Below are positions 7,801 through 18,289 of a stretch of 43,073 bases of DNA, one piece after another. Below the pieces are notes generated by a model that was given only the letters and a program-made list of their open reading frames with translations, was not told where the DNA came from and did not search any database. The position numbers were made by a program, and so were the translations under genes. The DNA is from Pseudomonadota bacterium (GTDB lineage Bacteria > Pseudomonadota > Alphaproteobacteria > Rhizobiales > Xanthobacteraceae). The stretch is taken from NCBI GenBank assembly GCA_023404705.1, contig JAEYAU010000266.1, forward strand, positions 1 to 43,073, in the 5' to 3' direction. The stretch's first letter is position 1. Each line of letters opens with the position of its first letter.

Positions 7801-8469
7801 TCAGTCCAGCCCCTGCCGCAGCGCCGCAGCCGCGGCGAAAGGCCCGACGACGAGGCTCATCAGCGTCAGCGCGCACAACACGAGAAACGGGGTTCCGAAG
7901 GGCACGGGCCCGACGACGGCGGCGTTCGAGGCCGAGACGCCGAAGATCAGGATCGGGATGGTCAGCGGCAGCACCAGCACGGGCAGCAGCAGGCCGCCGC
8001 GCCGCAGCACCACCGAGAGGGCGGCGCCGATCAGTCCGACCAGCGTGAGCGCGGGCGTGCCGACCGCAAGCGTCAGCGCCACGGCGCCGATCGCGACGAG
8101 ATCGAGATTGAGAAAGAGGCCGAGCACCGGCGCGGCGATGACGAGAGGCAGGCCGGTGGTGATCCAATGCGCGAGCGCCTTTGTGAGCACGGCGAGCTCC
8201 AAAGGCGCGCGGCCCATGAGGATGAGATCGAGCGACCCGTCCTCGTAGTCGGCAGCGAGCAGACGGTCGAGCGCGAGCAGCGAGGCCAGTAATGCGCCGA
8301 GCCAGAGGATCGCGGGGCCGATCCGCTGCAGGAGCGCGAGATCCGGTCCGAGCGCGAAGGGAATCATCGTGACGACGAGGAGGAAGAACAGCACGCCCAT
8401 CAGCGCGCCGCCGCCGACCCGCACGGCGAGCCGCATGTCGCGAATCAGCAGCGCGGCGAGCGCGTCCAT
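7801..8469 (-). CDS. ccmB: CcmB ABC transporter permease for cytochrome c maturation
   Basis: CcmB is the membrane partner of the CcmA ATPase in the complex that releases haem-loaded CcmE. The 222 residues contain six hydrophobic segments. LLAADYEDGSLDLILM and LPLTIPILIFGVSA are typical CcmB stretches, the latter in the second half. The start codon overlaps the stop of ccmA by one base at 8469, so translation is probably coupled. The family call is firm from sequence and from its place in the operon. Confidence 0.95.
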   Translation of the reverse strand: MDALAALLIRDMRLAVRVGGGALMGVLFFLLVVTMIPFALGPDLALLQRIGPAILWLGALLASLLALDRLLAADYEDGSLDLILMGRAPLELAVLTKALAHWITTGLPLVIAAPVLGLFLNLDLVAIGAVALTLAVGTPALTLVGLIGAALSVVLRRGGLLLPVLVLPLTIPILIFGVSASNAAVVGPVPFGTPFLVLCALTLMSLVVGPFAAAAALRQGLD

Positions 8470-9086
8470 CAGGCGGCCTCCGTCGCGCCGAGCCGCAGCT
8501 CGCGCGTGCCGTCGAGGCCGAGCGGCCCGTGGGTCGCGGCGATGATCAGGCCGCCTTCTGCGAGATGGGCGCGCATGACGTCGGCGAGGCGCGCCTGCGC
8601 GCGGGCGTCGAGGGCCGAGGTCGGCTCGTCGAGCAGCCAGATCGGCCGCGGAATCGCGAGCAGGCGGGCAAGCGACAATCGCCGCCGCTGGCCGGCCGAG
8701 AGGAAGGCCGCCGGCAGGTCCGCGAGGCTGCCGAGGCCGACGGCCTCGAGCGACGCCTGCAGCTCGCCCGTGTCCCCGCCGCCGTAGCGCACCCAGAACG
8801 CCAGGTTCTCCTCCACGGTCAGGGCCGGCTTGAAGGCGTCCTGGTGGCCCAGGTAATGGGCCTGCTCGGGAACCGAGAGCTCCGGGTCCCCGCCCTCCAG
8901 GGCCAGCCGGCCGGCCGTGGGGTGCACGAGCCCGGCGATCAGGCGCAGCAGGGAGGACTTGCCGGCGCCGTTCGGGCCGACCAAAGCGAGCAGCTCGTGG
9001 CTACCGGTCTCGAAGCTAAGCCTCGAAAAAACCTGGCGAAATCCACGCTCACAGGCGAGATCCGAGGCCGTCAGACGAAGCCTCAT
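8469..9086 (-). CDS. ccmA: CcmA haem exporter ATP-binding protein
   Basis: This is the 205-residue ABC ATPase that powers release of holo-CcmE from CcmC. Walker A GPNGAGKS is at 37-44, the signature LSAGQ at 129-133 and Walker B IWLLDEP at 149-155, followed by TSALD. It is the first gene of the ccmA-B-C-D-G operon. It is divergent from acnA across a 234-base gap. The acnA/ccm (cycVWZXY) divergent arrangement matches what is known from Bradyrhizobium. CcmE, CcmF, CcmH and CcmI genes are not in the window. Confidence 0.96.
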   Translation of the reverse strand: MRLRLTASDLACERGFRQVFSRLSFETGSHELLALVGPNGAGKSSLLRLIAGLVHPTAGRLALEGGDPELSVPEQAHYLGHQDAFKPALTVEENLAFWVRYGGGDTGELQASLEAVGLGSLADLPAAFLSAGQRRRLSLARLLAIPRPIWLLDEPTSALDARAQARLADVMRAHLAEGGLIIAATHGPLGLDGTRELRLGATEAA

Positions 9087-9320
9087 CGGGCGGCTCCGGG
9101 TGCCGCCGTGCCGGTCTTTACGTCAAGCGCACCAAATGTGCGGATTCCGGGCAGCCATGCGGCGGCGCCGTGTAGAGACTCTCCAAAAAAGGCCCTATAA
9201 GCCGGTGCGTTAGACGGCGGTTCCAGCCGCGGGGCAGCCGCCGTCGCTTCTATTCCGGACCCGCTGCCACCCGGGCGCAGAGCGCGCTCACGGCACGTCC
9301 GAGGGGGATGAAAGGCCGTC
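9087..9320. promoter_or_regulatory. Divergent promoter region between ccmA and acnA
   Basis: This 234-base gap must hold the promoters for the ccm operon (leftward) and acnA (rightward). CTATAA at 9195-9200 is a possible -10 box for acnA, but I see no convincing -35 box at 17 bases. AAAGG at 9311-9315 is the acnA ribosome site. I see no clear Irr or Fur-type box, although acnA genes of this lineage can be iron-responsive. Confidence 0.35.
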
Positions 9321-12026
<2,706 letters not shown>

Positions 12027-12336
12027 TTTCGCAGTGCACCGCGATCGTTTCGCTGCGAAGCGATCGCGGGCATGCACAGAGCGCACATGAGGCGCGTGGT
12101 GCGCGCGCAAAAGCGTTTCACTATACGAGACCGATCCCGCGATACGGGATCGCCCTACCGGCGGCTCACCGCGAATTGAGTAGCCGGTGAGGCGGTGAAG
12201 CACTATCTCTCGACAGTCAGCCGCTCCGGTTATCTATTCCACGAGTTGGCGATTGACGCGGCGGAACGCGTCATGCGGTATCGCGCAGCGCAGGACGCTT
12301 TTCGGTAGGCGCGTGAGAGAGACTGTGGAGATCCGG
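12027..12336. repeat. Intergenic region with three inverted repeats after acnA
   Basis: No gene is supported in these 310 bases. Three hairpins are visible. The first, at 12040-12068, pairs CGCGATCG with CGATCGCG almost to the tip. The second, at 12132-12152, is an eight-base stem CGATCCCG/CGGGATCG around CGATA. The third, at 12165-12191, pairs CTCACCG with CGGTGAG. None is followed by a T-run, so a classic terminator is not shown. The first could still stop or protect the acnA message. GGAG at 12327-12330 is the ribosome site of the next gene. Confidence 0.5.
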
Positions 12337-13086
12337 ATGACACGCCTTGGTGCCCTTCTGCCGATGGCGTTCGCAATTTTCGCTGCAGCCCCCGTGGACG
12401 TGCGCGCCGGCCAGGTCGAGCCGCGCGGCGTCATCGAGCTCTTCACCAGCCAGGGATGCTCGTCGTGTCCGGCGGCGGACAAGCTCGCGACGGAGCTCGC
12501 GCGTGATCCCTCGCTCATCGTGATGACGATGCCGATCGACTACTGGGATTATCTCGGCTGGAAGGACACGCTGGCGAAGCCGCGTCACAGCGCGCGCCAG
12601 CGCGGCTATGCGCATACGCGCGGCGACCGCGAGGTCTACACGCCGCAAGTGGTCGTCAACGGCAAGGCGCATGTGCTCGGCAGCGACAAGGACGCGATCG
12701 AGCGCGCGCTGGCGACCACGCGCGAGCAGAACAAGACGGTGCTGTCGGTACCGGTGCAGGTCGCGCTCGCGGGCGACAAGCTCACCGTGACGCTGCCGGC
12801 GCGCACCGGCAATCCGGCCACCAGCGAGGTCTGGCTCTGCGCGTTCAGCCATGCGGTCCCGGTCGAGATCGGCAAGGGTGAGAATCGCGGACGCACCGTC
12901 ACCTACGCGAATGTCGTTCGTCGCTGGGTGAAGCTCGGCGATTGGAATGGTGCCGCGCGCACCTTCTCGGTGCCGACGAGTGATGTGAACGTCGACGGCG
13001 TCGACGGCGTCGCCGTGCTGGTGCAGTCGGGGACCATCGAGCATCCCGGCCCCATGCTCGGCGCAGCTGTCGCATCACTGCACTGA
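12337..13086 (+). CDS. DUF1223 secreted thioredoxin-like protein
   Basis: The 249-residue protein starts with a signal peptide (residues 1 to about 24, ending VRAG). It then reads GVIELFTSQGCSSCPAAD, with a CxxC pair at Cys41 and Cys44 on a thioredoxin-like first helix. PIDYWDYLGWKDTLA, followed by YTPQVVVNGK, is characteristic of DUF1223, where the second stretch is the cis-proline-like region. The family is periplasmic and its role is not established; a redox function is inferred from the fold. I chose the ATG at 12337, six bases after GGAG; the frame is open upstream to 12253 but lacks a signal peptide there. Confidence 0.9.
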   Translation: MTRLGALLPMAFAIFAAAPVDVRAGQVEPRGVIELFTSQGCSSCPAADKLATELARDPSLIVMTMPIDYWDYLGWKDTLAKPRHSARQRGYAHTRGDREVYTPQVVVNGKAHVLGSDKDAIERALATTREQNKTVLSVPVQVALAGDKLTVTLPARTGNPATSEVWLCAFSHAVPVEIGKGENRGRTVTYANVVRRWVKLGDWNGAARTFSVPTSDVNVDGVDGVAVLVQSGTIEHPGPMLGAAVASLH

Positions 13087-13183
13087 CGAGCACGCGACTC
13101 ACGCGTTGTACGTGCCCGTACGCGTTGCACGCGTGCGACGAAGTCTTTCACGTCGACAAATTTTCAGGACGTAGAAAAGAAAA
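13087..13183. other. Spacer between DUF1223 gene and small RNA terminator
   Basis: This is the start of a 512-base gap with no supported protein gene. It holds GC-rich alternating sequence (TACGTGCCCGTACGCGTTGCACGCG) with short inverted repeats, and the T-tract of the minus-strand terminator at 13171-13183. Nothing else is recognised. Confidence 0.4.
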
Positions 13184-13203
13184 GGGCCGGCAATTGCCGG
13201 CCC
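13171..13203 (-). terminator. Intrinsic terminator of the minus-strand small RNA
   Basis: The perfect palindrome GGGCCGGCAATTGCCGGCCC at 13184-13203 has eight-base arms around AATT. Read leftward it is followed by TTTTCTTTTCTAC, so it terminates minus-strand transcription. The plus-strand side has no T-run, so it does not suit the DUF1223 gene. Confidence 0.85.
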
Positions 13204-13327
13204 GAAGAGCGTTGGGGGATTGAACCGTACGCGGAACTCGGGCCCGGTCCGTCCAAGCCCCGGGGGGCTGGGGGGCTGAGGAATCCGGCGCTCGAACACG
13301 ACCGGGCCCAGAGGCAACAGTATTTCT
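13184..13327 (-). ncRNA. Probable structured small RNA, about 145-155 nt, family unknown
   Basis: On the minus strand a TATAAT box (13339 to 13334) is followed about 144 bases later by a strong intrinsic terminator. The predicted transcript starts near 13327. It contains a long hairpin whose arms, GGGCCCGGTC (13309 to 13300) and GACCGGGCCC (13249 to 13240), are perfectly complementary over ten bases and enclose a second C/G-rich hairpin. Size and long-hairpin shape recall 6S RNA, but I cannot match its sequence to 6S, SRP RNA or tmRNA with confidence. No protein gene on either strand is convincing here. The function is unknown; the gene model is inferred from promoter, terminator and folding. 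Confidence 0.6.
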
Positions 13328-13333
13328 ACTCTC

Positions 13334-13362
13334 ATTATAGGGCGGCAGTCGCTGGGCCGAAA
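13334..13362 (-). promoter_or_regulatory. Promoter of the minus-strand small RNA
   Basis: The minus strand reads TATAAT at 13339-13334, a perfect -10 box and rare in this GC-rich DNA. At a 17-base spacing the -35 region is TTTCGG (13362-13357), which is weak. The start point should be near 13327-13329. Confidence 0.6.
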
Positions 13363-13598
13363 TAGGGCCTCTTTGTGATTGATCTAACGTTGACGTGACC
13401 CAAAAAGCGGCAGATTCCGCGCAAAAAGACGCGAATTCCCACGGAGCGAGGATGAAGAACCGCGAAATCCCGTCATTTTCTCTACCCTTGCGACGCGAAG
13501 GCGAGAGCGCGATCATGGGCCAATCCCCGGCACGCGGGTGGAACATGGCTCCTGTGTTCATAGCGCCGTGCTGCCCTGCAACATGAAGGAGGCGCCGC
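13340..13598. other. Gap upstream of the DUF2794 gene
   Basis: This remainder of the 512-base gap holds the upstream region of the small RNA and the leader of the DUF2794 gene. AAGGAGG near 13585-13590 is its ribosome site. Short overlapping open frames here, including one on the minus strand through the small RNA, have no recognisable protein character. Confidence 0.4.
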
Positions 13599-13976
13599 AT
13601 GACCTTCGGTCCCGGCGAAACCGAACCGAGCGAGTCCCGCGGGGGCGAGGCGACCGGCATCGCAACCGCTCCCGGGAATCAGGTCACTTTCGACCGGCGC
13701 GAGCTCGACCGCATCCTCAATCTCTATGGACGGATGGTCGCGGCGGGCGAGTGGCGCGACTACGCCATCGATTTCCTCAAGGACCGCGCCGTGTTCTCGG
13801 TCTTCCGCCGCACCTCGGAGATCCCGATCTACCGGATCGAGAAGAACCCGCGCCTCGCGCGCCGCCAAGGAGCCTACAGCGTGGTGTCTGCGGGCGGCCT
13901 GATCATGCGCCGCGGCCACGAGCTCGATCGCGTGCTGCGCGTATTCGACAAGTCTCTGCGCCTGGTCGCGGTCTGA
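13599..13976 (+). CDS. DUF2794 domain-containing protein
   Basis: This 125-residue soluble protein matches the DUF2794 pattern: FDRRELDRILNLYGRMVAAGEWRDYA, then DRAVFSVFRR, YRIEKNP and GAYSVVSAGGLIMRRG. The family is conserved in alphaproteobacteria and has no established function. The first 28 residues are low-complexity and variable. AAGGAGG precedes the ATG by about eight bases. It converges on the acetyltransferase with four bases between the stops. (The motif sequence spans residues 32-57 and is quoted in parts only.). Confidence 0.9.
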   Translation: MTFGPGETEPSESRGGEATGIATAPGNQVTFDRRELDRILNLYGRMVAAGEWRDYAIDFLKDRAVFSVFRRTSEIPIYRIEKNPRLARRQGAYSVVSAGGLIMRRGHELDRVLRVFDKSLRLVAV

Positions 13977-13980
13977 CGAC

Positions 13981-14514
13981 TCAGGACTCCGGCGGCAGCG
14001 CCGTCGCGCCCGGGCCCAGCGCGCGCTGCATCAGCACGGTGTCGAGCCAGCGGCCGAACTTGAAGCCGACCGCCTCGAGCGTGCCGATGTGGTGGAAGCC
14101 GGCTGCGCGATGCAGCGCAATCGACGGCATCTGCGCCGAATCACCGATCACCGCGATCATCTGGCGGAAGCCGCGCGCTTCCGACTCGGCAAGCAGCCGG
14201 GTCATCAGCGCGCGACCGATGCCGCGGCCCTGCGCGTCCGGCGCGATGTAGATCGAATCTTCGAGGCTGAACCGATAAGCGCGCCGCGGTCGATAGGGGC
14301 CCGCATAGGCGTAGCCGAGCACGCGGCCGGCACTCTCATAGGCGAGATAGGGATAGCCGCCGTCGATCAAGGTCGTGAGACGGCGCCGCATCTCGGCTTC
14401 GTCGGGCGGCTCCAGCTCGAAGGAGGCCGTGCCGTGCAGCACGGCATGGGCGTAGATGCGTGTGATGGAGGCCACGTCGTCGGGCGTGGCAGGACGGATT
14501 GTCGATTCGCTCAT
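13981..14514 (-). CDS. GNAT family N-acetyltransferase (phosphinothricin acetyltransferase-like)
   Basis: The 177-residue protein is a single GNAT domain. IRPATPDDVASITRIYAHAV is the opening strand and helix. APDAQGRGIGRALM at about 91-104 is the acetyl-CoA binding loop, and IALHRAAGFHHIGTL is the closing motif. Length and the GYAYAGPYRPRRAYRFSLEDSIY stretch (about 67-89, quoted in part) resemble the Pat/YncA group, which acetylates amino groups of phosphinothricin, methionine sulfone or similar compounds. The ATG at 14514 gives the usual N-terminus. Substrate specificity cannot be inferred. Confidence 0.88.
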   Translation of the reverse strand: MSESTIRPATPDDVASITRIYAHAVLHGTASFELEPPDEAEMRRRLTTLIDGGYPYLAYESAGRVLGYAYAGPYRPRRAYRFSLEDSIYIAPDAQGRGIGRALMTRLLAESEARGFRQMIAVIGDSAQMPSIALHRAAGFHHIGTLEAVGFKFGRWLDTVLMQRALGPGATALPPES

Positions 14515-14594
14515 CAAGGGGACCAAACGGAGAAGCCCGGCGTGAGCATTCCCCAACACTGGCGCGTAGTCGTCAAGGGCCAAGCCGCGCCAAC

Positions 14595-14623
14595 AAAAAA
14601 GCCCCGGCGCGAGGCCGGGGCTT
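14595..14623 (-). terminator. Intrinsic terminator of the Bax inhibitor-1 family gene
   Basis: Ten-base arms AAGCCCCGGC (14599-14608) and GCCGGGGCTT (14614-14623) enclose a five-base loop. Read leftward the stem runs into TTTTTTGTTG, so it ends transcription of the gene at 14653-15477. Confidence 0.9.
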
Positions 14624-14652
14624 GAAATTGCTCGTGTGGATCAGAGCTCGCG

Positions 14653-15477
14653 TCACTCCTGGCGCTGCCCAAAGAGCTGCAGCAGGAAGGTGAACATGTT
14701 GATGAAGTTCAGGTAGAGCGAGAGTGCGCCGGAGATCGCCGACTTCTCTGCGATATCACCCTGCAGGGCGCCGTAGATGTACTCGCTCTTCAGGCGCTGC
14801 GTGTCCCACGCGGTCAGGCCCGCGAAGATCAGCACGCCGATCACCGAGATGATGAACTGCATGGCCCCGCTCTGCATGAACAGGTTCACCAGGCTGGCGA
14901 TGATCAGGCCGAACAGGCCCATCAGCAGGAACGAGCCCATGCCCGACAGATCGCGCTGAGTCGTGTAGCCGTAGAGGCTGAGCGCACCGAACGAGGCCGC
15001 CGTGATGAAGAAGACGCGCGCCACCGAGGTGTGCGTGTAGACCAGCAGCAGCGAGCTGAGCGACACGCCGATCAGGGCTGCGAACAGCCAGAAGGTGGTG
15101 TGCGCCGCGCTGACGCTCATGCGCTCGAGACGGAAGCTGAAGAAGAACACCAGCGCGAGCGGCGCCAGGATCACGACCCACTTCAGCGGGCTGACGAAGA
15201 GCGCCACACCGATCGGGGTCAGGAACACGCCCGGACGGATCTGCGCCACGATCTCGCTGCCGCGCTGCATGGCCCGGCCCGCCGAAGCGGCATCGCCGGT
15301 CACCGACAGCATGTACACGCCAAGGGCCGCGAAGCCCGTGATGGCGAGTCCGAGCGCCATGTAGTTGTAGATGCGCAGCATATAGGCCCGCAGGCCCTCG
15401 TCGACGACCGCCGCTTCGGCGCGCGTCATCGGCCGGCCAAACTGTGCGGAGGCCACGTTGCGATCAAAGTCCGCCAT
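14653..15477 (-). CDS. Bax inhibitor-1/YccA family membrane protein
   Basis: The 274-residue protein has seven predicted membrane helices, the layout of the BI-1/TMBIM family. RAYMLRIYNYMALGLAITG is the first helix region. LSLYGYTTQRDLSGMGSFL and IFAGLTAWDTQRLK carry the conserved Asp positions linked to pH-dependent calcium leak in the BsYetJ homologue. SLYLNFINMFTFLLQLFG is the usual C-terminus. In bacteria it may affect ion balance or membrane quality control; the role is not settled. The ATG at 15477 is preceded by GAGG. A good terminator follows and a promoter candidate lies about 70 bases upstream. Confidence 0.94.
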   Translation of the reverse strand: MADFDRNVASAQFGRPMTRAEAAVVDEGLRAYMLRIYNYMALGLAITGFAALGVYMLSVTGDAASAGRAMQRGSEIVAQIRPGVFLTPIGVALFVSPLKWVVILAPLALVFFFSFRLERMSVSAAHTTFWLFAALIGVSLSSLLLVYTHTSVARVFFITAASFGALSLYGYTTQRDLSGMGSFLLMGLFGLIIASLVNLFMQSGAMQFIISVIGVLIFAGLTAWDTQRLKSEYIYGALQGDIAEKSAISGALSLYLNFINMFTFLLQLFGQRQE

Positions 15478-15544
15478 AGTCGAAACCTCGCGTTTTACTC
15501 CCTGCCCGGACCCGGGCTGTACCCAGCACCGCAGGGCGGCTCCA

Positions 15545-15572
15545 AATATGGGAATATTGCAGAGCCCGACAA
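15545..15572 (-). promoter_or_regulatory. Candidate promoter of the Bax inhibitor-1 family gene
   Basis: The minus strand reads TTGTCG (15572-15567), 16 bases, then CATATT (15550-15545). This fits a housekeeping promoter and would give a leader of about 60 bases before the ATG at 15477. Confidence 0.45.
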
Positions 15573-15669
15573 GATGATTTTCCGCCGCAGTAGGGGGCTG
15601 GACGGCCCATTTACGCGACGGATTGTCGCAAATCGCGATGGTTAATTGAAGCCGAATGGGGGCTTTTCG

Positions 15670-15723
15670 ATTGGCGCATGTTCTGATCGGCGAACCGGTG
15701 CCCACTTCGCCGGAACATGCGCT
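15670..15723. repeat. Palindromic intergenic repeat, family 1, copy A
   Basis: GCGCATGTTC at the left end and GAACATGCGC at the right end are perfect inverse complements. Inside them CGGCGAA pairs with TTCGCCG. The whole unit is nearly identical to 31486-31536. Its right edge touches the TAG stop of the ybbP-like gene, so it lies at the end of that message and may stabilise or end it. Confidence 0.85.
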
Positions 15724-18289
15724 ACAAATGCCGCAACACGCGCGCGGGTTTCTGGCCCAGCACCGTGAATGTGCCGACCAGCCCGAAGGCGATCGTCAGC
15801 ACGAGTGCGCCAAATGCCGCAAGCGCGGCCGGGCCGGGCAGCCAGACGAAATTGAGCTTCATCACCTCGGTCATCACGAGCCAGGCCGCAATCGATCCGG
15901 CGGCCACGCCGAACACCGCGGTGGCAAAGCCGAGCGCCAGATACTCGAGCGCATAGGCCGCAACCAGCCGGCCGCGCGTGGCGCCCAGCATCTTCAGCAC
16001 GACCGCATCGTAGACGCGGTGGCGATGACCGGTCGCGAGCGCGCCGGCGAGCACCAGCACGGCCGCGATGAGCGTGACGGCGCTGGCGCCGCGAATCGCC
16101 AGCGCGAGATCGAGCACCACCTTGGCGACGGTCTCGAGCGCCTCACGCACGCGCACGGCCGTGACGGTCGGGAATTCGGCTGCCACCGCCTTGAACAGCG
16201 CGTCCTCCTCGGTGGACGAGACCGCGTCCGGATAGGTGACGGTCGCGATATGGGTGTGCGGCGCCCCGCGGAAGGTGCCGGGCGAGAACACGAGCACGAA
16301 GTTGATGCCGAGCGACTGCCACTCGACGGCGCGCAGATTGGCGACCGTCGCCGTGATGTTGCGTCCGAGCACGTTGACGGTGACGGGGTCGCCGATCTTG
16401 AGGCCGAGCCCCTCGGCGATCTTGTTCTCGAAGGAGACGAGTGGCGGTCCCGTGTAGTCGGCGCCCCACCAGCTTCCTTCCACCACGCGCGAGCCGGCCG
16501 GCAGATCGTTCGCATAGGTGATGCCGCGATCGCTCTGCAGAACCCAGACGGCGCCGGGCGCGGCCTTGATCTCTTCCGACTTCACGCCGTTCACGGCGAC
16601 GATGCGCCCGCGCAGCATGGGCACGCGCTCGTAGCGCGCGCCGGGCACGCGCGTCTTGACGAAGGCGTCGAAGCGCTCGGTGTCGTGGCTCTGGATATCG
16701 ACGAAGTAGAAGGACGGCGCCTTGTCGGGGAGTGCGCCGACGAACTGCTGACGCAGGTTGCCGTCGATCTGCGTGAGCGTGACCAGGAGCGCGAGGCCGA
16801 GGCCAAGTGAGAGTACGACCGTGGGTGTCAGCGCGCCGGGGCGATGAATGTTGGCGAGCACGAGGCGCAGCAGCGCCGAGCGCGGACGCGCGGCGTGGCG
16901 CGCGAGCCACATCACGAGCGTCGCGACGAGACGCAGCGTGATGAATACGGCCGCGGCGGCGCCGACGAAGATGGTCGCGATCCAGCGATCATAGGCGAGC
17001 GCGATGGCGAGACCGGCAAGCAGCGCCACCGTGAGGGCAGTGAGCGCCACATAGCGCTTGCGCGGAATGCGGCGCTCGGGCGCGACCTCGTCGCGGAACA
17101 GGGCCGAGACCGGCACGTCGTGCGCGCGGCCGAGCGGCCAGAGCGTGAAGGCGGTGGCGGTGAGCAGGCCGTAGAGGGCAGCGAGTGCGAGACCACTGGC
17201 GCTGACGGTCGGCTCGAGCGGCAGCGGCAGCACGCCCGCGATCGCGGCCGAGATCGCGAAGGGCAGCACGGCGCCGAGCGCGAGGCCGAGCACGGTGCCG
17301 AGACAGGCGAGCAACAGCACCTCGGTGAGATAGATCGCGAACACGCGGCCGCCGGTCGCGCCGAGCGATTTGAGCGTGGCGACCACGTCGCGCTGGCGAT
17401 CGAGATAATGCTTCACCGCGTTGGCGACGCCGACGCCGCCGACCAGTAGCGCGGTCAGGCCGACGAGCGTCATGTACTGCATGAAGCGCTCGATGTTGCG
17501 GCCGAGCGCCGGCGAGGCATTGGTGCGGCTGCGCACCTCCCAACCCGCTTCGGGAAAGCGCGTGTTCGCCTCATCGGAGACCATCTGCGTCGCGCGGTCC
17601 GCCGCGTCCGTGACGGGCAGGCGCAGGCGATAGTGCCAGCGCACGAGGCTGCCGGGCTGGAGCAGACCGGTGGCGCGCAGTGCGGTCTCGCTCATCAAGA
17701 GGCGCGGGCCGAAGCCGATGCCGCCCGCGAGCTTGTCGGGCTCGGACTTGATGGCGGCGCGCAGCTCGATGGTGGCGTCGCCGACTTTCATGCGCGCGCC
17801 GGGCTTGAGGTCGAGGCGGGAGAACAGCGCGGGATCGACCGCGGCGCCGAACACGCCGTCGCGCGCGGCGAAGACGTTCGCGCTTTCGGCGGCTGGATCG
17901 AGCGCGAGTGTGCCATAGAGCGGATAGGCGCCATCGACGGCCTTGATCTCGACCAGCGCGGAACGCTCGCCGTCGGCGCGCGCGAGCGCGCGTAACGTGG
18001 CGACCGCGGAGACGCGGCCCTTCTGATCGAGCCAGGCGCGTTCCTCCGGGCTCGCCTCGCGATGAATGATCGAGAACGAGAGATCGCCGCCGAGAATGAC
18101 GCGGCCTTCGCGCGCGAGACCGTCGGCGAGGCTGCGCGAGAAGGAGCCGATGCCCGCGATCGCGGCGACTCCGAGCATGATGCAGGCGATGAAGACATAG
18201 AAGCCGCTGAGGCCGCCGCGCAGCTCGCGCCAGGCGAGGCGCAGCGCGAGCGGGCCGCCGCCCGTTTGTGCGGGGACGAAGCCGCTCAT
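15722..18289 (-). CDS. YbbP-like FtsX-family ABC transporter permease
   Basis: This 855-residue protein belongs to the large FtsX/MacB-type permeases. After a first membrane helix near residue 30, a big extracytoplasmic domain runs to about 265. Two further sets of helices follow, with NAVKHYLDRQRDVVATLKSLGAT and TGHRHRVYDAVVLKMLGATRG (both quoted as landmarks) as the conserved cytosolic loops near helix ends. This matches E. coli YbbP. Together with the upstream YbbA-like ATPase, whose stop overlaps its ATG by four bases, it should form a mechanotransmission complex acting on a periplasmic or lipid substrate. The substrate is unknown. Confidence 0.9.
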   Translation of the reverse strand: MSGFVPAQTGGGPLALRLAWRELRGGLSGFYVFIACIMLGVAAIAGIGSFSRSLADGLAREGRVILGGDLSFSIIHREASPEERAWLDQKGRVSAVATLRALARADGERSALVEIKAVDGAYPLYGTLALDPAAESANVFAARDGVFGAAVDPALFSRLDLKPGARMKVGDATIELRAAIKSEPDKLAGGIGFGPRLLMSETALRATGLLQPGSLVRWHYRLRLPVTDAADRATQMVSDEANTRFPEAGWEVRSRTNASPALGRNIERFMQYMTLVGLTALLVGGVGVANAVKHYLDRQRDVVATLKSLGATGGRVFAIYLTEVLLLACLGTVLGLALGAVLPFAISAAIAGVLPLPLEPTVSASGLALAALYGLLTATAFTLWPLGRAHDVPVSALFRDEVAPERRIPRKRYVALTALTVALLAGLAIALAYDRWIATIFVGAAAAVFITLRLVATLVMWLARHAARPRSALLRLVLANIHRPGALTPTVVLSLGLGLALLVTLTQIDGNLRQQFVGALPDKAPSFYFVDIQSHDTERFDAFVKTRVPGARYERVPMLRGRIVAVNGVKSEEIKAAPGAVWVLQSDRGITYANDLPAGSRVVEGSWWGADYTGPPLVSFENKIAEGLGLKIGDPVTVNVLGRNITATVANLRAVEWQSLGINFVLVFSPGTFRGAPHTHIATVTYPDAVSSTEEDALFKAVAAEFPTVTAVRVREALETVAKVVLDLALAIRGASAVTLIAAVLVLAGALATGHRHRVYDAVVLKMLGATRGRLVAAYALEYLALGFATAVFGVAAGSIAAWLVMTEVMKLNFVWLPGPAALAAFGALVLTIAFGLVGTFTVLGQKPARVLRHL

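Noticed and set aside
12253..12336. Earlier start for the DUF1223 protein
   Set aside because: The extra 28 residues lack a signal peptide pattern, and the ATG at 12337 has a ribosome site and begins a proper signal peptide.
13184..13327. Firm identification of the small RNA as 6S, SRP RNA or tmRNA
   Set aside because: Length and hairpin suit 6S, but I could not recognise conserved 6S bases. The GGAAGCAGCC loop of SRP RNA and the tRNA-like ends of tmRNA are absent. In other alphaproteobacteria 6S is usually near zapA and a formyltetrahydrofolate cyclo-ligase gene, which are not here.
13148..13660. 170-codon minus-strand open frame through the small RNA gap
   Set aside because: It crosses the TATAAT box and ends beyond the terminator palindrome. 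Its Pro/Arg-rich translation has no family character, so a small RNA explains the region better.
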